The notes under the pieces were generated by a model. That model did not search any database and had not been told where the DNA came from. It saw only the letters and a list, made by a program, of their open reading frames with translations. From assembly GCF_003075045.1 (NCBI RefSeq), contig NZ_QCZD01000008.1, positions 1 through 64,000 on the forward strand: a stretch of 64,000 nucleotides of DNA, given 5' to 3'. The position numbers were made by a program, and so were the translations under genes. Position 1 is the stretch's first letter. Each line of letters starts with the position of its first letter. This document shows, one piece after another, positions 44,746 through 52,077 of the stretch. Source of the DNA: Maribacter litoralis. GTDB lineage: Bacteria; Bacteroidota; Bacteroidia; Flavobacteriales; Flavobacteriaceae.

Positions 44746-44952
44746 ATGCTTAAAATCCCCCGATTTCTCTTAGCTATTTTATTATGCGCATTGTTTCAAT
44801 CGTGTGCAAAAGACACAGACCTTATTTCTGAATTTGTAGTTTTAGATACTATAAAATTTGAATATCGTTCCGTAGAAGTGAATCCGGAATTCAAAATTGA
44901 AAAATCTATAGAAAATATTGAAACAGTTGTTTTAATTCCTTTTTCTAATTAA
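44746..44952 (+). CDS. small orphan lipoprotein
   Basis: 68 aa. A clear signal peptide with lipobox FQSC (Cys20), then about 48 residues without recognisable motif, ending IETVVLIPFSN. It may be a genuine small surface lipoprotein or the head of a longer protein that has been cut short, since the following 360 bases contain only broken frames. I do not recognise the family. Confidence 0.5.
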   Translation: MLKIPRFLLAILLCALFQSCAKDTDLISEFVVLDTIKFEYRSVEVNPEFKIEKSIENIETVVLIPFSN

Positions 44953-45312
44953 ATTTAGAACCACTAAACACTATATTGATGAAAGACCAACTACTAAAAG
45001 AGACCACTATTGAAGAATACAAAAGCGATTTTTTCTCGGGCGTAATCATGCTCATGAGAAAATTGTTTATGATCTAAATGCGATTGCTTCTCTCTTTTCA
45101 CCATAGAAAGAAGTAAACGGCCAATCACCTATCAAAACTTATTTTTAATATACGTTACCACCTTTTTTAATTATTGTGGTTCATCTCTTCATGCATTGTT
45201 TCAACCTGAAATATGCCAGTTAAGGTCAACAGTTAAATTAACATATTTCGGTTCAATTTTATTCCGTACACAGGTAAACTTTCTTAGCTTTAAGACTTCA
45301 AACCTTTAAGAC
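44953..45312. other. possible decayed coding remnant
   Basis: A 32-codon frame (44979-45077) beginning MKDQLLKETTIEEYKSDFF overlaps, in another frame, a peptide-like run NHAHEKIVYDLNAIASLF that ends in TAG near 45105. This looks like a frameshifted remnant, but both pieces are too short to judge. The rest is AT-rich upstream sequence for the hydrolase gene, with a TAGCTTTA near 45285 resembling a -7 box. Confidence 0.3.
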
Positions 45313-47256
45313 ATGCCAAAGTTTACAATCAAACAATTATTCACGCTTATTTTATTAGCTACAGTTTTAATTTCCTGTAGAAAAACTGCTCCTAAAACAG
45401 CCAATGCAGAAGTCTCTGATACTTATGTAGAAGATAACTACAACAAAAAGGAAGTAGATATCACCATGCGAGATGGTATTAAACTGCATACTACCATTTA
45501 TTCGCCAAAAGATACCTCAAAAGAATATCCTATTATCATGCAAAGAACCCCGTATAGTTCTAAACCTTACGGCGAGGGTAATTACAAAACAAAGATTGGT
45601 CCTAATATCCATATGATGCAAGATGGTTATATCGTTGTCTATCAAGATGTGCGTGGCCGTTGGTTAAGCGAGGGTCACTATGAGAATATGCGTGCCTATA
45701 TTCCCAATAAAAAAACCGAACAAGATATTGATGAAAGTTCAGATACTTACGATACTATAGAGTGGTTGGTAAATAATGTAGAAAACAATAATGGTAATGT
45801 AGGTATTTGGGGAATTTCCTATCCTGGTTTTTACTCTACCTATGCTGTGGTCGATGCTCACCCAGCATTAAAGGCAGCTTCCCCACAGGCAAGTATTGCC
45901 GATTTCTTTTTTGATGATTTTCACCATAACGGAGCGTATTTGTTGAGCTATTTTAGGGCTACATCATTATTTGGGACACCAAGACCGGACGGAGATAAAC
46001 CGATAGATACGGCATGGTATACATTGCCCGATTTACCAACTGAAGATCAGTATCAATTCTTTTTAGATGAAGGTCCGCTAAAGAATTTAGACCGTTTTTT
46101 TGAATACGAAACTGCTGACACGCCGCGTATGGCAAAAGAAGGGGTTACCGATGATTATTTCTGGAACGAGCTTAAAGAACACCCTAATTATGATGAAATG
46201 TGGCAAAGCCGAGGGTTGATTCAGCATTTAAAGGATGTAAAACCAACTGTAGCTACTATGGTGGTGGCTGGCGAGTTCGATGCCGAAGATTTGTACGGAC
46301 CTTTAGAAACCTATAAGAACATTGAAAAATATAATTCCGAAAATTACAACACTTTAGTTTTTGGACCTTGGGATCACGGTGGCTGGGCACGAAGAAAAGG
46401 GCAGAATACCGTGGGTAATTATTACTTTGGTGACGGTATTTCTGAGTTTTTCCAAGAAAATATAGAAACAAAGTTCTTCGATCATTTCTTAAAGGGAGAT
46501 GGGGATAAAAATAGTGGGCTGCCTGAAGCCTATGTTTTTGATACCGGTAGAAAAGATTGGAAGACCTATGACACATGGCCACCGGCGGGTGTAGTGAAAA
46601 AAGACATGTATTTGTCTTCCGATCAAGAACTGACCGCTGAACCCAGAGGAGTAGAGGAAGTAAAATTTATTAGTGATATCAAAAAACCGGTACCTTATTC
46701 TGAAGATATTAAAACGGTATTTACACCAAGAAAATATATGACAGACGATCAGCGTTTTGCAGCTCGCCGTGGTGATGTTTTGGTATTTGAGACCGAGGTT
46801 ATGGAAGAAGATATGACTTTGGCGGGTGATATTTTGGCGAAGTTGAAAGTAGCGACTACAGGTTCTGCTGCAGATTGGATCGTAAAAATCATAGATGTGC
46901 ACCCTGCTGATGAACCAAACTACGAAGGCATGCAAGACCATTTGAAAATGAGTAATTACCATTTAATGGTACGTAGCGAGGTGTTGAGAGGGCGCTTTAG
47001 AAACAGTTTTGCCGAGCCAGAGCCGTTTGTGCCTAATAAAAAGACCGATGTTACCATAAAGTTACAAGATGTGTTCCATACCATTAAAAAGGGGCACAAG
47101 CTACAGGTGCAAGTACAGAGTACGTGGTTTCCTTTAATAGATTTAAATCCGCAGACCTATGTGGACAATATATTTGAAGCTGATGAGCAAGACTTTAAAA
47201 CGCAGACGCATACCGTATTCACAGATTCTAGTATTGAGTTTTCTGTGTTGGAGTAG
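45313..47256 (+). CDS. CocE/NonD-family hydrolase (S15-type) lipoprotein
   Basis: 647 aa. Lipobox LISC (Cys22). Alpha/beta hydrolase with nucleophile Ser169 in GIWGISYPGFYS, and the pattern IMQRTPYS ... YQDVRGRWLSEG that is typical of CocE, cephalosporin esterase and X-Pro dipeptidyl-peptidase relatives. The acid and base lie in AGEFDAEDLYGP and GPWDHGGW. The C-terminal half (about 430-647) is the jelly-roll X-Pro_C domain. It would hydrolyse ester or peptide bonds of acyl-type substrates outside the inner membrane. The natural substrate is unknown. Confidence 0.9.
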   Translation: MPKFTIKQLFTLILLATVLISCRKTAPKTANAEVSDTYVEDNYNKKEVDITMRDGIKLHTTIYSPKDTSKEYPIIMQRTPYSSKPYGEGNYKTKIGPNIHMMQDGYIVVYQDVRGRWLSEGHYENMRAYIPNKKTEQDIDESSDTYDTIEWLVNNVENNNGNVGIWGISYPGFYSTYAVVDAHPALKAASPQASIADFFFDDFHHNGAYLLSYFRATSLFGTPRPDGDKPIDTAWYTLPDLPTEDQYQFFLDEGPLKNLDRFFEYETADTPRMAKEGVTDDYFWNELKEHPNYDEMWQSRGLIQHLKDVKPTVATMVVAGEFDAEDLYGPLETYKNIEKYNSENYNTLVFGPWDHGGWARRKGQNTVGNYYFGDGISEFFQENIETKFFDHFLKGDGDKNSGLPEAYVFDTGRKDWKTYDTWPPAGVVKKDMYLSSDQELTAEPRGVEEVKFISDIKKPVPYSEDIKTVFTPRKYMTDDQRFAARRGDVLVFETEVMEEDMTLAGDILAKLKVATTGSAADWIVKIIDVHPADEPNYEGMQDHLKMSNYHLMVRSEVLRGRFRNSFAEPEPFVPNKKTDVTIKLQDVFHTIKKGHKLQVQVQSTWFPLIDLNPQTYVDNIFEADEQDFKTQTHTVFTDSSIEFSVLE

Positions 47257-47378
47257 AGTGTTATCTCATTTATTTGCTTTAAATTCATAATAAAGTAGAT
47301 GAAAAATCAAGAATATGTTAATTCAGTTGTTATCAGTAAATGATTAGGATTATAATTATTCCGTTCATTTAGTTTAAT

Positions 47379-47924
47379 ATGAAAAGATATAATGAAATTA
47401 AATCGTCACTTTCCTATAAAACTTATAGAGAGCATTCTTTAAGTTTAAAAATGGCGGCAGACGATTTACTGGATCAAGCCATTTTATTGAATAAAGTAAG
47501 GGTGGATGATTCTCAACGAATTCATGTTTTAGGTTTGTTCCGTGGGTGTATGCTTTTGTATGGAGTTAGTTTAGAACTGATACTAAAAGCTCGTGGACTA
47601 TATGAAGAAAGGGATAATATTTTGTCAGGTGATATTAAATCTTATCAGGATTTTATGAGAAAATGGCGTCCAAAGAAAGGTGATGGTCATGGATACTTTG
47701 ATATTATAAAGTTTTATAAAATTGAAATTTCAAAAAGAGAAAATGAATTATTAAGTAATTATCAGGACTATACTCGATGGGCTGGACGATTTCCTTTTCC
47801 CAATGATTTTACTAAAACGGAAAGAATGGAAAAGGAAGGTAGGTATAGTGGGAAAGTTAATGTAAAACATAAAGTTGAAATACAAATGTTCTTAGAAAAT
47901 CAAATTGAGCAAATGAAAATTTAA
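47379..47924 (+). CDS. hypothetical protein, HEPN-like
   Basis: 181 aa, mostly helical, no signal peptide or membrane segment. The segment MLLYGVSLELILKARGLYE (about 55-73) resembles the second helix of HEPN-type proteins, where a Gly-x-x-x-E-x-x-x-K-A pattern is common. The RNase motif R-x4-6-H is not evident. It stands alone between a hydrolase and a sulfatase and could be cargo of a defence or toxin type, or simply unknown. Low certainty on function. Confidence 0.6.
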   Translation: MKRYNEIKSSLSYKTYREHSLSLKMAADDLLDQAILLNKVRVDDSQRIHVLGLFRGCMLLYGVSLELILKARGLYEERDNILSGDIKSYQDFMRKWRPKKGDGHGYFDIIKFYKIEISKRENELLSNYQDYTRWAGRFPFPNDFTKTERMEKEGRYSGKVNVKHKVEIQMFLENQIEQMKI

Positions 47925-48000
47925 TTTAATATTTCTGAAATTAAAGAGCTAGATAATGATTTTTTTGAAGAAGAATAATTATTAATTTTTCCGGATTACT

Positions 48001-48070
48001 AACGAACAACGAACAACGAACAACGAACAACGAACAACGAACAACGAACAACGAACAACAACAAACAACA
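48001..48070. repeat. heptanucleotide tandem array upstream of the sulfatase gene
   Basis: Eight perfect AACGAAC units (48001-48056) continue in phase as two AACAACA units (to 48070). It ends only nine bases before the sulfatase ATG, so it lies in the mRNA leader or promoter. Unit-number changes would alter leader length without touching the coding frame. Confidence 0.9.
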
Positions 48071-48079
48071 ACAACCAAA

Positions 48080-49702
48080 ATGAAAAAACTAGTTCTAGTC
48101 CTAGCAGGCGTACTTTTCCTGCTACCTACTAATGCGAAAGCCCAAAAAAGCAAAAAGAAAAAACCCAATATCATTTTCATCATGTCAGATGATCATGCGT
48201 ACCAAGCCATTAGTGCGTATGATGACAAATTGCTCCAGACTCCAAATATTGACCGTTTGGCAAAAGAAGGGATGTTGTTTACCAATGCCAGTGTTACCAA
48301 CTCTATCTGTGCGCCATCAAGAGCTACTATTCTAACAGGTAAGCACACGCATATTAATGGAAAAGTGGATAATTACTTTCCGTTCGATACTACACAGGTG
48401 ACATTTCCGCAAATATTTAAAAAGAACGGATATAAGACAGCCATGTTCGGAAAGCTACATTTTGGGAACAACCCAAAAGGGGTAGATGAGTTTATGATTT
48501 TGCCGGGGCAAGGGCATTATATTAATCCTGATTTTATAGTCACCAATGGCGATACCATTACCAAACAAGGGTATGTAACCGATATTATTACAGATGTGTC
48601 GTTAGAATGGCTAAAAGAAGAAGCGTCAAATGAAGAACCGTTTATGATGATGTACTTGCATAAGGCACCACATAGACCATGGTGGCCGCGTGCGGATAAG
48701 TTTAAGGTGTTTACACAAAAAACTTTCCCTGAGCCGGAAACCTTATTTGATGATTACAGCAATAGGGGTACGGCAGCAAAAACAGCAGAAATGAATTTGT
48801 TGACACACATGATGTATAGTCATGATAGTAAAATTAGACCAGAGACCTTGGCGAAAATGGAGGGGAAGGTTTTTCCTGTAGTAGAAGAATTTCCAAATAG
48901 CTTTTATGGTCCGTATAACCGTGCCACTGCAGAACAAAAAGCATTGTACGATCCGGTGTTAGATTCTATTAATGACTTCTTCTACAACAATTGGCCAAAG
49001 ATGAACGATACCGAGAAAATGAAATGGAAGTACCAGCGCTATATGCAAGATTATTTGGGGAGTATTTCTTCGGTAGATGATAATGTAGGTCGATTATTGG
49101 ACTATTTGGATGAAAGCGGATTAGCAGAAAATACCATTGTAATTTACACCTCTGATCAAGGGTTTTACTTAGGGGAACACGGTTGGTTCGATAAACGATT
49201 CATATATGACGAATCATTCAAAACTCCGTTATTGGTACGTTGGCCAAATGTAGTGGCACCTGGTTCTGTAGAAAATGAAATGGTGCAGAATTTAGACTTT
49301 GCACAAACCATGTTGGAAGCGGTAGGCATCACTCCGCCAAGTGATATGCAAGGGGAAAGTTTAATTCCGTTATTGAAAGGAGAAAAAGACAATTGGACAC
49401 GTGATGCGGTGTATTATCAGTATTACGAATACCCGTCGGTTCATATGGTAAAACGCCACTACGGCATCGTGAACAAAGAATTTAAATTGGTGCATTTCTA
49501 CTATGACGTAGATGAATGGGAATTGTATGATAGGCTTAAAGATCCTAAAGAAATGAACAACGTTTATAACGACCCAGCATATGCCGATACCGTTAAAAAG
49601 CTGAAGAAAGATTTGGTAGCACTTCGCAAAAAATACAAAGACTCCCCAGAGCAAGATCAGCAATATATTGAGAAGTACAAGAGTGCTGGGATGATTAAGT
49701 AA
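48080..49702 (+). CDS. family S1 sulfatase (arylsulfatase / heparan-type)
   Basis: 540 aa. Signal peptide ending near AKAQ (residue 22). The formylglycine motif is CAPSR with Cys77, which requires a maturation enzyme not in this window. Metal ligands appear in SDDHA (36-40) and in YTSDQGFYLGEHGWFDKR (near 358). It removes sulfate from a glycan or small ester in the periplasm or outside. Marine flavobacteria use such enzymes on algal polysaccharides, but no other glycan genes adjoin it. It is flanked on both sides by heptanucleotide arrays. Confidence 0.92.
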   Translation: MKKLVLVLAGVLFLLPTNAKAQKSKKKKPNIIFIMSDDHAYQAISAYDDKLLQTPNIDRLAKEGMLFTNASVTNSICAPSRATILTGKHTHINGKVDNYFPFDTTQVTFPQIFKKNGYKTAMFGKLHFGNNPKGVDEFMILPGQGHYINPDFIVTNGDTITKQGYVTDIITDVSLEWLKEEASNEEPFMMMYLHKAPHRPWWPRADKFKVFTQKTFPEPETLFDDYSNRGTAAKTAEMNLLTHMMYSHDSKIRPETLAKMEGKVFPVVEEFPNSFYGPYNRATAEQKALYDPVLDSINDFFYNNWPKMNDTEKMKWKYQRYMQDYLGSISSVDDNVGRLLDYLDESGLAENTIVIYTSDQGFYLGEHGWFDKRFIYDESFKTPLLVRWPNVVAPGSVENEMVQNLDFAQTMLEAVGITPPSDMQGESLIPLLKGEKDNWTRDAVYYQYYEYPSVHMVKRHYGIVNKEFKLVHFYYDVDEWELYDRLKDPKEMNNVYNDPAYADTVKKLKKDLVALRKKYKDSPEQDQQYIEKYKSAGMIK

Positions 49703-49706
49703 GATT

Positions 49707-49755
49707 GGTTGCTGGTTGCTGGTTGCTGGTTGCTGGTTGCTGGTTGTCGGTTGTT
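49707..49755. repeat. heptanucleotide tandem array after the sulfatase gene
   Basis: Five perfect GGTTGCT units (49707-49741) followed in phase by GGTTGTC and GGTTGTT. It begins five bases past the sulfatase stop. Confidence 0.9.
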
Positions 49756-49774
49756 GGGTGCGCTCAGTAAGAAT

Positions 49775-49830
49775 GTCAGTTTGAGTGCTTTCGACCTCAT
49801 TTTTCATGAGGTCGAAAGTGTATCGAGAAC
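49775..49830 (+). repeat. REP-like element 1
   Basis: Runs from GTCAGTTTGAGTG to TATCGAGAAC. A perfect 13-bp stem CTTTCGACCTCAT (49788-49800) / ATGAGGTCGAAAG (49806-49818) encloses five bases. The end modules recur in the next three elements. Confidence 0.75.
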
Positions 49831-49889
49831 CTCTTATATTATTCAGGTTGTAAATATTGTACGTTTAAAAAATAACTTATAGCAAGCAA

Positions 49890-49943
49890 GCTTCTCGATA
49901 CAATTTTTCCTCCCGAAGAGGTCGTAAAAACCACTCGAAGTAA
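49890..49943 (-). repeat. REP-like element 2 (inverted)
   Basis: Opposite orientation to its neighbours: starts CTTCTCGATACAA and ends CCACTCGAAGTAAC, the reverse complement of the same modules, with a CCTC/GAGG core. Confidence 0.65.
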
Positions 49944-50065
49944 CATTCGTTTTAAGTTGTAAAGGGGTTGAATTAATGGAACGCTTTGTCAGTTCGAGTG
50001 TTTTTGGGCGCAGAGTATCGGAGTTCGAAAATGTATCGAGAGCAGATTTGGAACACATGTGCCTT
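49937..50065 (+). repeat. long direct repeat, copy 1 (contains REP-like element 3)
   Basis: About 129 bp nearly identical to 50120-50248 with no indels (period 183 bp) and a handful of substitutions. It includes a REP-like unit at 49988-50043 beginning GTCAGTTCGAGTG and ending TATCGAGAGC. Confidence 0.85.
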
Positions 50066-50119
50066 TGGATATTTTTTTACCATTAAATACACAGCTAAAG
50101 TTTCAATTTAAAACTACTA

Positions 50120-50248
50120 GAAGTAACATTCGTTTTAAGTCGTAAAGGGCTTGAATTAATGGAGCGCTTTGTCAGTTCGAGTGTTTTTGGGCGCAGAGTA
50201 TCGGAGTCCGAAAATGTATCGAGAACAGGTTTGGAACACCTTTGCCTC
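50120..50248 (+). repeat. long direct repeat, copy 2 (contains REP-like element 4)
   Basis: Second copy of the block above; its REP-like unit lies at 50171-50226 and ends TATCGAGAAC. The tandem arrangement indicates local duplication. No REP-associated transposase gene is present in the window. Confidence 0.85.
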
Positions 50249-50397
50249 TTTTTTTACTTAAAAAACTCATCTGTAGTGATATTGTAGCATATTTTAAACC
50301 ACACTTGTTTTAATTTTAAAGACTTTAGAAAACTAACAACATCGCTTAGAATTATATATTTTTCATAAAATACTAGGTTTTTACATTTTTCTGCCTT

Positions 50398-50405
50398 TAT
50401 ATTTG
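50398..50405 (+). promoter_or_regulatory. -7 promoter element of the methionine operon
   Basis: TATATTTG matches the Bacteroidota -7 consensus exactly and precedes the riboswitch by 28 bases, giving a start point near 50412. Confidence 0.6.
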
Positions 50406-50433
50406 TAGCTCAAAGTTCACACACGTATTGAAT

Positions 50434-50568
50434 AGTTATCAAGAAAGGTGGAGGGATTAGACCCTTTGAAACCTTAGCAACCCTTTGTTCCACACAAAGA
50501 AGGTGCTACATTCTACCCTTAGGGGAAGGATAACAGTAATCGAATTTCTCGAAATACTTTCTTATAAC
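50434..50568 (+). promoter_or_regulatory. SAM-I (S-box) riboswitch
   Basis: The P1 helix is formed by AAGAAAG (from 50441) and CTTTCTT (near 50558-50564). The core carries GGTGGAGGGA, the P3-side CCTTAGCAACC and AAGGTGCTA, which are S-box hallmarks. It lies upstream of metY, so S-adenosylmethionine should shut off O-acetylhomoserine use when abundant. A terminator-type hairpin follows, suggesting control at transcription. Confidence 0.92.
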
Positions 50569-50580
50569 TTTTTGATTTTA

Positions 50581-50626
50581 CCTACTCACACTTTAAGTGT
50601 GGTTAGGATGGGCTTTTTATTTTTTG
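50581..50626 (+). terminator. terminator hairpin of the SAM riboswitch
   Basis: CACAC/GTGTG stem around TTTAA, extended by CCTA (50581-50584) and TAGG (50604-50607), then a T-rich run (50613-50624). It lies between the riboswitch and metY and is the likely expression platform. Confidence 0.7.
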
Positions 50627-50672
50627 CATCCTAAGGGTAGCCTAAGGATTAATTTTTAAAAACAACAAAATC

Positions 50673-51947
50673 ATGAGTAATCACAAATTAGCAACAAACG
50701 CTTTACACGCAGGTCACGACACAACTACCAATGGTGGTACAAGGGCAGTGCCAATCTATCAAACATCATCATACGTATTTAATGATACAGATCATGCGGC
50801 AAACTTATTTTCCCTTAAGGAACTAGGGTTTATATACACACGTTTAAACAACCCTACAAACCAAATATTACAAGATAGATTGGCTGCCGTAGAAGGTGGT
50901 ATCGGTGCGGTTGTTTTTGCGTCGGGTACAGCGGCAATTTCTACAGGATTATTGACCTTGTTAAAAGCAGGTGATCACATTGTGGCGTCGAGCAGTTTGT
51001 ACGGGGGTACTTTTAATTTATTGAACGTTACCTTGCCAAGATTTGGTATTACTACAACTTTTGTAGATGCTTCTGATCCTGAAAATTTTGGAAAAGCGGT
51101 TCAAGATAATACAAGGGCATTTTTCGTAGAATCCCTAGGGAATCCAAAGTTAGATGTGTTGGATTTGAAAGCGATCTCAAAAGAATCTAAAGCGGCTGGT
51201 GTTCCATTTATAGTCGATAATACCGTAGCTACTCCATCATTGTTAAACCCAATTGAACATGGGGCAAACTTGGTGATACATTCATTGACAAAATATATTG
51301 GCGGACAAGGAACCTCGTTAGGTGGTGCTATTATCGATGCTGGTACCTTTGATTGGACAAACGGAAAATTCCCGGAATTCACAGAACCTTCTGCAGGTTA
51401 CCATGGTTTGGTATATAGCGAAGCATTAGGCGCAGCAGCATTTACGTTTAAACTGATATTGGAAGGCTTGCGTGATTTTGGTGGAGCCTTGAGTCCGTTC
51501 AACGCATTCCAAATCATACAAGGACTGGAGACTTTACCGGTACGTATCAAGCAACACAGTGCAAATGCATTAGAATTAGCAACATGGTTAGAAGGCAGGT
51601 CGGAAGTGGAATGGGTAAATTACCCAGGATTGAAGAGCAATAAGTACAACGATTTGGCAAAAGAATACTTGCCAAAAGGACAAAGTGGTTTGGTTACTTT
51701 TGGTGTAAAAGGCGGATTTGAAGCTGCTAAGAAGTTGACCGATGCGACTAAAATATTCTCATTGCTAGCGAATATTGGTGATACCAAATCACTGATCATT
51801 CACCCAGCAAGTACCACGCATCAACAATTGACTGCAGAGCAGCAAGAAGGAGCGGGCGTAGGTCAAGATTTAATTCGTTTATCAGTTGGTTTAGAAGATA
51901 TAGAAGATTTAAAAGCCGATTTAGAACAGGCATTTGCCAGCCTTTAA
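50673..51947 (+). CDS. metY: O-acetylhomoserine sulfhydrylase
   Basis: 424 aa, the length of MetY-type enzymes. Uses O-acetylhomoserine and sulfide (or a thiol) to make homocysteine. The PLP lysine is Lys207 in HSLTKYIGGQG. The N-terminal TNALHAGH (about 7-14) and YTRLNNPT (about 55-62) bind substrate and cofactor. First gene after the SAM riboswitch. The acetylating and aspartate-pathway enzymes follow as one fused protein, so sulfide made by the cys genes further right enters here. Confidence 0.93.
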   Translation: MSNHKLATNALHAGHDTTTNGGTRAVPIYQTSSYVFNDTDHAANLFSLKELGFIYTRLNNPTNQILQDRLAAVEGGIGAVVFASGTAAISTGLLTLLKAGDHIVASSSLYGGTFNLLNVTLPRFGITTTFVDASDPENFGKAVQDNTRAFFVESLGNPKLDVLDLKAISKESKAAGVPFIVDNTVATPSLLNPIEHGANLVIHSLTKYIGGQGTSLGGAIIDAGTFDWTNGKFPEFTEPSAGYHGLVYSEALGAAAFTFKLILEGLRDFGGALSPFNAFQIIQGLETLPVRIKQHSANALELATWLEGRSEVEWVNYPGLKSNKYNDLAKEYLPKGQSGLVTFGVKGGFEAAKKLTDATKIFSLLANIGDTKSLIIHPASTTHQQLTAEQQEGAGVGQDLIRLSVGLEDIEDLKADLEQAFASL

Positions 51948-51967
51948 TTTAGGAACGGTAAAAGCTG

Positions 51968-52009
51968 AAACCACCGGTCGCTAAGCGGAGACTAAGTGAT
52001 CGGTGGTTT
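51968..52009 (+). other. hairpin between metY and the fusion gene
   Basis: Arms AAACCACCG (51968-51976) and CGGTGGTTT (52001-52009), extended inward by three further pairs with one G-T. It lies 20 bases after metY. It may protect or process the mRNA. Confidence 0.6.
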
Positions 52010-52025
52010 AAGAAAAAAAGAATAT

Positions 52026-52053
52026 TGGTTTCGGCTGAACCCAGCCGAAACCA
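52026..52053 (+). other. second hairpin between metY and the fusion gene
   Basis: Perfect 12-bp stem TGGTTTCGGCTG / CAGCCGAAACCA around AACC. No T tract follows, so it is not a standard terminator. It ends 24 bases before the next ATG. Confidence 0.65.
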
Positions 52054-52077
52054 AGCCACAAATTGATTTGAAATTAG

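Noticed and set aside
46256-46962. Long minus-strand frames opposite the CocE-type hydrolase
   Set aside because: The sense frame has the full catalytic pattern; the antisense frames are rich in Phe, His and Arg with no family likeness.
48001-48070. Possible CRISPR array
   Set aside because: Units are 7 bp, contiguous and without spacers, so this is a tandem microsatellite. No cas genes are present.
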